Of a stretch of DNA of 9,291 nt, positions 5,078 through 9,291 are shown piece by piece. The stretch's first letter is position 1. Every line of letters begins with the position of its first letter. The translations under genes and the position numbers were made by a program. The notes beneath the pieces are model-generated. The model made no database searches. It saw only the letters and a list, made by a program, of their open reading frames with translations, and was not told where the DNA came from. The stretch is from Gammaproteobacteria bacterium. GTDB taxonomy: Bacteria > Pseudomonadota > Gammaproteobacteria > CAJXQU01. The DNA lies in NCBI GenBank assembly GCA_026984275.1, contig JALSSM010000342.1, positions 1 to 9,291 of the forward strand. Direction: 5' to 3'.

Positions 5078-6832
5078 ATGATTGAGTTTATTCAACGACT
5101 GAAACAACGCTATCAGAGCATTCAGAAAAAAGCACCTCCTGGTAGTCAGTTGTATGATTCCTGCAGTACTTCTCTGAAAACACTGACACTGGCTGAAGTG
5201 TCTTTATTGAAGCAGAAGCTTGTCGAATCGGCGGCTAGCCTTCCATTAAATATCGTTATTCTGGGGCCAACACAGGCCGGAAAAAGTACCTTGGTAAATT
5301 GTCTGTTGCCAGAGCCATTTGCTGGGGTCAGTCCGTTAGCGGGATATACCGTTCATCCACAAGGATTTGCAACCGGATCACACGCAAAAAACGTTGCCTG
5401 GCTGGAAGTCCTGTTTCCTGATTTTAAACGTCTGGAGCAGAGCAAACTGGATCATTCTGATCTGGCCGGATATGCATTGACAGAATTATCTTCGCCCGGA
5501 ATTCTGGCATCTCAGGATCCAACAGTGATTTGGGATACGCCGGATTTTGACTCCATTGAAGCTCATGGTTATATAGAGAGTGTCTTACGAACGATTGGTT
5601 TGGCAGACCTTCTGGTTCTCACCGTCAGCAAGGAAAAATATGCTGATCAGTCAGTTTGGGAGATGCTGGAAATGCTGGCTCCACTGGAAAAACCATTTCT
5701 GGTTTGTATTAACAAACTCGCTGAAGGTGAGGAGCAGACCCTGTTTAATTCATTTCGGAATCGTTTTAAGAGCAGGCTACCGGATGCAAAATTACCCAGG
5801 CTGGTTTCTCTGCCTTTTGTGGAGGCAAACGAAAAGCTGGATGCTGAACATATCATTCAGGCATTAGATTCCATGGTCGATGAACTCAACGATCAACAGG
5901 TGTCCGATCAGACATATAAATTCATCAAAGCAAACTGGCGAAACTGGATCAGCCCCGTCGAGGAAGAAATACAGGACGATCAGGCATGGCAGGAAAAACG
6001 CCAGCATGCAGTTGATAGGGCAATGCAGAGTTATAAGAAGGAATTTCTCGATCACCCGGATTATTACGATACGTTCCAACGGGCGATGGCCGAATTGCTG
6101 GAGTTATTGGAAATTCCCGGATGGGGTGAAAAGCTGGGTAAGGCCCGACAAGTGATCACCTGGCCGATACGGAAACTGATCAGGGTGGGTAAATCAGTAC
6201 TCCGTTCAGACTCTGAAAAAGGTGGTGTTTCTCGCGACAAAAGCTATGAAGGGGTGCTGCTCAGGCAGCTGGCTGATCAGGTGATAACCGAGGTTGCGAA
6301 TGATGATTCACTTGATCAGATTTCAGAAGAAAACCATTTAAGTCTGGCGAAACAGGATTTTAGACGATCTTTAAATAAATCGAGACACGAAATTCTGGAG
6401 CAGTTTGAACAGGGGGTTTCTACCTATCAGGCAGAATTTGAAACTGAGATTCAGGATGCCGCCGAGGCGTTATATCTGCGTTTACAAGATCAACCTGCCT
6501 TATTGAACAGTTTACGTGCAGCCAGAGTAACGACCGATGCTGCAGCCGTTGTCTTTGCGTTACATACTGGAGGGATCAGTCTTAATGATTTTATTCTGGC
6601 ACCAGCGATGCTTTCTCTGTCCACCATGTTGACGGAAAGTTCTGTGGGGCAATATATGACCACGGTGAAAGCAAAGCTGAAAGCACAGCAATATGAAACG
6701 GTACAAAGTTTATTGTTTGACCATCTACAAACACAGCTGAATCAGCTTCGCGAACATGCAATCGGAAGCAACAGATTCCAGATCACTGAACAGACCATTA
6801 AGGAGATTGAAAGTGAGTTCTTCAGTGCATGA
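5078..6832 (+). CDS. P-loop GTPase, first of a tandem paralogous pair
   Basis: 584 aa. A short helical N-terminus is followed by a GTPase domain (about 55-265). G1 is GPTQAGKST (63-71), a likely G2 Thr is T91, G3 is DTPDFDS (153-159) and G4 is NKLA (212-215). G3 lacks the glycine of the classical D-x-x-G, and G4 lacks the aspartate of N-K-x-D. The C-terminal half is mostly helical. It has a basic, aromatic stretch at 345-375 (with WPIRKLIRVGK at 362-372) and a hydrophobic segment rich in Ala, Leu and Gly at about 484-525, which could contact membrane but is not a classical transmembrane helix. The protein resembles large bacterial Era/dynamin-like GTPases by layout, but I cannot name a characterised homologue. 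Its stop lies 20 bases inside the next GTPase gene, with which it shares motifs. Confidence 0.85.
   Translation: MIEFIQRLKQRYQSIQKKAPPGSQLYDSCSTSLKTLTLAEVSLLKQKLVESAASLPLNIVILGPTQAGKSTLVNCLLPEPFAGVSPLAGYTVHPQGFATGSHAKNVAWLEVLFPDFKRLEQSKLDHSDLAGYALTELSSPGILASQDPTVIWDTPDFDSIEAHGYIESVLRTIGLADLLVLTVSKEKYADQSVWEMLEMLAPLEKPFLVCINKLAEGEEQTLFNSFRNRFKSRLPDAKLPRLVSLPFVEANEKLDAEHIIQALDSMVDELNDQQVSDQTYKFIKANWRNWISPVEEEIQDDQAWQEKRQHAVDRAMQSYKKEFLDHPDYYDTFQRAMAELLELLEIPGWGEKLGKARQVITWPIRKLIRVGKSVLRSDSEKGGVSRDKSYEGVLLRQLADQVITEVANDDSLDQISEENHLSLAKQDFRRSLNKSRHEILEQFEQGVSTYQAEFETEIQDAAEALYLRLQDQPALLNSLRAARVTTDAAAVVFALHTGGISLNDFILAPAMLSLSTMLTESSVGQYMTTVKAKLKAQQYETVQSLLFDHLQTQLNQLREHAIGSNRFQITEQTIKEIESEFFSA
6800..6805 (+). 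promoter_or_regulatory. Ribosome binding site that sets the second GTPase start
   Basis: AAGGAG lies 7 bases before the GTG at 6813, inside the end of the first GTPase gene. It favours GTG at 6813 over the ATG at 6756, which has no comparable site and would increase the overlap to 77 bp. It supports translational coupling of the two GTPases. Confidence 0.75.
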
Positions 6833-8510
6833 CATTGAAAAGAAAGTGGATCAACTTTATGAGCAGGTAGAGTTATTCGCGAAGGGAGCACTCACTTACA
6901 AGATGCTTTCTGAAAAACAGGCCGATCTGATCAATGCCAGTGAACAGCATAAACCGGAGGATCTTTTTGGATCTGATCAGGAACAACGTCCACTGGTGGT
7001 CGCCTTCTTTGGAGGAACCGGCGTTGGAAAAAGTACCTTATTAAATCGTTTCGCCGGACAAACCATCGCACGTACCGGAGTAGAACGACCGACGTCGCGT
7101 GAAGTCACTATTTTTGTCCACCGATCGGTAGAAATAAAACAATTACCTGAAGATTTCCCGCTGGATAAAGTCAATATTCGTCAACATCAGGTTGAAGAAA
7201 AAAAGGAAATTCTGTGGATCGACATGCCGGATATCGACAGTGTAGAAACGGCCAATCTTGAGATCGTACGTGACTGGCTTCCTTATATTGATGTCTTGCT
7301 TTATGTGGTGAGTCCTGAGCGTTATCGGGATGATAGAGGTTGGCAATTCTTGCTGGATCAGGGTTATAACCATGCCTGGTTATTTGTTATTAACCAGTGG
7401 TTGTTGGGAAATCATGGGGATGATGAATCGGTACTCAGGGATTTTGAATCACTACTGCAAAAAGCCGGTTTTGATCAACCTTTGATCTATCGAACTGACT
7501 GCAAATCTGACCGTATGGATGATGATTTTGATCAGCTGCAACAAAATCTGCTGGGTCTGGCCAACGATCACACCATCAATGAACTGGAACGGCGAGGGAT
7601 CTGGCTACGCCTGCAGACATTACGAAATGTTCTGGAGCAGCAAATACAGTGGTTAGGTGAGCGAGAGTGGCTTGATCAACTTGAAGAGTCTTACGAAAAA
7701 ATCTGGACACAGGCCATGATCGATATTCGCCAGCATCTGGAATTGCCAATACTAAAAACGGCAGTGAGGTATAAGAGGCCCACATTTTCTCTGATCGAAC
7801 GTTTTAGACCGGGTTTTGATAAAAGTCATGATCAGAAAGAGACAGTGTCTGAAAAGTTAACGGTTTGGGATAGTAGAGCGCAAGTTATCGTTGAGGGTGT
7901 TCTGGATAAAATGATATTAGAGGCCGATAGTCTGGGGTTGTCAGTGAATCCGTTCAGGGAACGTCTGGATAAGATACGCCCGGGCATTGAAGAGAAAATG
8001 AATGTAAGTCTTCAAACAGGTTTACAGCAGGGGCTTGCAACCCCGGGGAGCCGATTGCAGCGCATTCTTCATAAATTTCTGGAGATCATGACAACATTGC
8101 TACCTGTCGCCGCCCTCGCCTGGGTGGCTTATCGGGTGATCACCGTGTTTTATGTCGGACAAAGTAGCGATTACCTGGGAGCCAATTTCGCAATCCATAG
8201 TTTTTTACTGGTTCTGGTTGCGTGGCTGATCCCATATTTGTTGTATAAAAAATCCAGACCGTCGTTGGAAAAGGCTGCAAAAAAGGGGCTTGAACAGGGT
8301 TTGAGTGCTGGCCTGGCAGAAATCGATGTTGAGATCAGGTCTGTGATCAGCCAAATCAGGCAATTACAAAATGGATTATTAGCGACTGCGGAAGATTTGT
8401 TGGCCGCCAGTAATTCGATCAAACCTGTTCAACAGGAGGTGACTGGAACAACACTGTCAAGAATGTTGCAGAAAGAGTTGCACAGTACGAGCAGCACACC
8501 TAAACTTTAG
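6813..8510 (+). CDS. Membrane-anchored P-loop GTPase, second of the tandem pair
   Basis: About 565 aa from a GTG start. A helical N-terminus (1-55) leads to a GTPase domain (about 60-255). G1 is GGTGVGKST (67-75), the likely G2 Thr lies in RPTSRE (92-97), G3 is DMPDIDS (137-143), and the G4 position reads NQWL (194-197), so both specificity residues of N-K-x-D differ. The shared D-x-P-D-x-D-S and the segment VSPERYRDD, matching VSKEKYADQ in the first GTPase, show the two are diverged paralogues. A long helical region follows, then two transmembrane segments (about 424-447 and 460-478) joined by a short loop, and a helical C-terminus with an alanine- and glycine-rich stretch (485-505). The probable topology is GTPase and tail in the cytoplasm with a membrane hairpin between them. 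A dynamin-like or signalling role is inference. Confidence 0.85.
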   Translation: MSSSVHDIEKKVDQLYEQVELFAKGALTYKMLSEKQADLINASEQHKPEDLFGSDQEQRPLVVAFFGGTGVGKSTLLNRFAGQTIARTGVERPTSREVTIFVHRSVEIKQLPEDFPLDKVNIRQHQVEEKKEILWIDMPDIDSVETANLEIVRDWLPYIDVLLYVVSPERYRDDRGWQFLLDQGYNHAWLFVINQWLLGNHGDDESVLRDFESLLQKAGFDQPLIYRTDCKSDRMDDDFDQLQQNLLGLANDHTINELERRGIWLRLQTLRNVLEQQIQWLGEREWLDQLEESYEKIWTQAMIDIRQHLELPILKTAVRYKRPTFSLIERFRPGFDKSHDQKETVSEKLTVWDSRAQVIVEGVLDKMILEADSLGLSVNPFRERLDKIRPGIEEKMNVSLQTGLQQGLATPGSRLQRILHKFLEIMTTLLPVAALAWVAYRVITVFYVGQSSDYLGANFAIHSFLLVLVAWLIPYLLYKKSRPSLEKAAKKGLEQGLSAGLAEIDVEIRSVISQIRQLQNGLLATAEDLLAASNSIKPVQQEVTGTTLSRMLQKELHSTSSTPKL

Positions 8511-8548
8511 AGTCCTTAATAACATATCCTAAAAGGGGGAGAAATACG

Positions 8549-8752
8549 ATGGCCGTCGCAAGTGTTACAGAAATAACCTCATCATCCAGTAAAAGTTTTG
8601 AAGATGCCCTGAAAGAAGGCATAAAACGTGCTAATAAAACCTTAAAGAACGTAAAAGGTGCCTGGGTTCAGGAACAAAAAGTGATTGTTGATGATGGTGA
8701 AATTGTAGAATATCGCGTCAATATGAAAATCAGCTTTATTCTGGAAGACTAA
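8549..8752 (+). CDS. Dodecin flavin-binding protein
   Basis: 67 aa, the normal dodecin length. The pattern is clear: a short strand (VTEITSSS), one helix with FEDALKEGIKRANKTLKNVKG (17-37), then W39 and two strands ending in EYRVNMKISFILED. In characterised dodecins the equivalent Trp stacks on the flavin ring, and twelve subunits form a hollow sphere that stores or buffers flavins. The start has a strong AGGGGGAG (8534-8541) at 7-base spacing. It begins 38 bp after the second GTPase and is followed by two hairpins, so it may end the rightward transcript or be expressed on its own. A functional link to the GTPases is not evident. A link to flavin demand, for example in the respiratory chain, is possible but unproven. 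Confidence 0.95.
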   Translation: MAVASVTEITSSSSKSFEDALKEGIKRANKTLKNVKGAWVQEQKVIVDDGEIVEYRVNMKISFILED

Positions 8753-8783
8753 AGGAAGCTCAAATCTTCCTGAACATTTTATT
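8753..8783 (+). terminator. Terminator-like hairpin after dodecin
   Basis: AGGAAG (8753-8758) pairs with CTTCCT (8766-8771) across a 7-base loop, starting directly after the dodecin stop codon. A T-rich stretch (ATTTTATTT at 8775-8783) follows four bases later. This fits a modest intrinsic terminator. Confidence 0.6.
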
Positions 8784-8790
8784 TAGTCAA

Positions 8791-8813
8791 GGGATCTTCA
8801 TTTTGAAGATCCC
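8791..8813. terminator. Strong second hairpin between dodecin and cytochrome c4
   Basis: GGGATCTTCA (8791-8800) and TGAAGATCCC (8804-8813) form a perfect 10-bp stem with a TTT loop. The downstream tract (GACATTTTGTT) contains Ts but begins after three other bases. It could be a back-up terminator for dodecin, or a structured leader for cytochrome c4. Both hairpins together suggest the cytochrome gene is a separate transcription unit. Confidence 0.55.
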
Positions 8814-8845
8814 GACATTTTGTTAATGTGGAGAAAAATCCTCTC

Positions 8846-9291
8846 ATGAAATATTTATACTTCTCGCTGGCTATCCTGCTTTCTGTTTCAAGTACAATGG
8901 TACTTGCTGCTGGAGGCGATCCGATAGCAGGAAAAACAAAAGCAGAGCCATGTGCAGCCTGTCACTCTGCAGATGGGAATAGCGTCATGCCAGACTGGCC
9001 AAAACTGGCAGGCCAGAGTGCTAAATATATTGAGCAACAATTGACAGCGTTTAAATCAGGTGAACGAAAAAATGATTTGATGGCTCCGATGGCTGCAGCA
9101 CTCAGCGAGCAGGATATGGCAGATGTTGCCGCGTATTTTTCCAGTCAGAAAGTAACCATTGGCACAGCTGATCCAGATCTGGTTGAAGCAGGTGAGTCAC
9201 TGTACCGTGGTGGTGACAGTGATCGTAAAATTCCAGCCTGTATGGCTTGCCATGGCCCAACAGGCTCAGGCAATCCCGCAGCCGCTTTCCC
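8846..9291 (+). CDS. Diheme cytochrome c4, 3' end outside window
   Basis: The 148 visible codons are open to the right edge. A Sec signal peptide (about 1-22, ending VLAAGG) directs the protein to the periplasm. Heme motif one is CAACH (36-40), followed by the cytochrome c4-type segments WPKLAGQSAKYIEQQL (51-66) and NDLMAPMAAALSEQDM (76-91), which should contain the axial methionine of the first heme. Domain two starts at about 112 (EAGESLYRGG), and its heme motif CMACH is at 132-136. Cytochrome c4 carries electrons to terminal oxidases. The ATG at 8846 is preceded by GGAG (8830-8833) at 12 bases, a loose spacing. A seven-codon reading frame from 8826 ends in an ATGA overlap with this start. 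Confidence 0.93.
   Translation, partial: MKYLYFSLAILLSVSSTMVLAAGGDPIAGKTKAEPCAACHSADGNSVMPDWPKLAGQSAKYIEQQLTAFKSGERKNDLMAPMAAALSEQDMADVAAYFSSQKVTIGTADPDLVEAGESLYRGGDSDRKIPACMACHGPTGSGNPAAAF

Noticed and set aside
6756..6812. ATG at 6756 as the start of the second GTPase
   Set aside because: It would extend the overlap with the first GTPase to 77 bp and lacks a ribosome binding site. GTG at 6813 has AAGGAG at 7 bases.
7198..7204. A-AAA-AAG slippery heptamer in the correct frame in the second GTPase, as at the E. coli dnaX frameshift site
   Set aside because: A -1 shift would end after about 18 codons, before the G3 motif, leaving a useless fragment. I see no convincing upstream stimulator or downstream stem, and such heptamers arise easily in Glu/Lys-rich segments.
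8826..8849. Seven-codon upstream reading frame whose TGA overlaps the cytochrome c4 ATG
   Set aside because: It has no ribosome binding site of its own, and such short frames are common by chance. The cytochrome start has its own, if loosely spaced, GGAG.

Overview
The window looks like chromosomal DNA from a gammaproteobacterium with roughly mid-40s percent GC. The pointers are an Slp-type outer-membrane lipoprotein, a CbbY-type phosphatase, RmuC, a diheme cytochrome c4 and a very high density of GATC sites (about 95 by hand count). A Methylophaga/Thiomicrospira-like lineage would fit, but no marker here fixes the genus. There are nine protein genes and almost no empty space. The longest gene-free stretches are about 145 bases, and I see no tRNA, rRNA, CRISPR array or insertion sequence.

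Layout. On the minus strand, 1-1429 holds a two-gene energy-taxis unit: a CetB/Aer-like PAS protein followed, with a 23-bp overlap, by a methyl-accepting chemotaxis protein that runs off the left edge. It sits behind a near-perfect sigma-28 (FliA) promoter. On the plus strand, 1574-2131 encodes an Slp-family lipoprotein. It converges on a HAD phosphatase (cbbY-like, 2163-2978, minus), and one hairpin contains both stop codons. rmuC (3074-4432, minus) lies upstream of cbbY, which has its own promoter in the gap between them. A 145-bp divergent region separates rmuC from the rightward genes.

The right half reads rightward. A small DUF5658-like membrane protein (4578-5048) comes first. Then come two large P-loop GTPases of similar size (584 and about 565 aa), with a 20-bp overlap. 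They share a distinctive G3 region (D-x-P-D-x-D-S) and a V-S-x-E-[K/R]-Y-x-D segment, so they appear to be diverged paralogues; only the second has clear transmembrane segments. A dodecin flavoprotein (8549-8752) follows, then two hairpins, then the start of a cytochrome c4 gene that runs off the right edge.

How they work together. The PAS/MCP pair probably senses redox state through a PAS-bound flavin and signals to the flagellar motor. The sigma-28 promoter would tie its expression to flagellar assembly. The best candidate for an uncharacterised system is the membrane protein plus the GTPase pair, possibly a soluble and a membrane-anchored partner acting at the inner membrane. That function is inference; the sequence shows only the domain layout, the translational coupling and the unusual G motifs.
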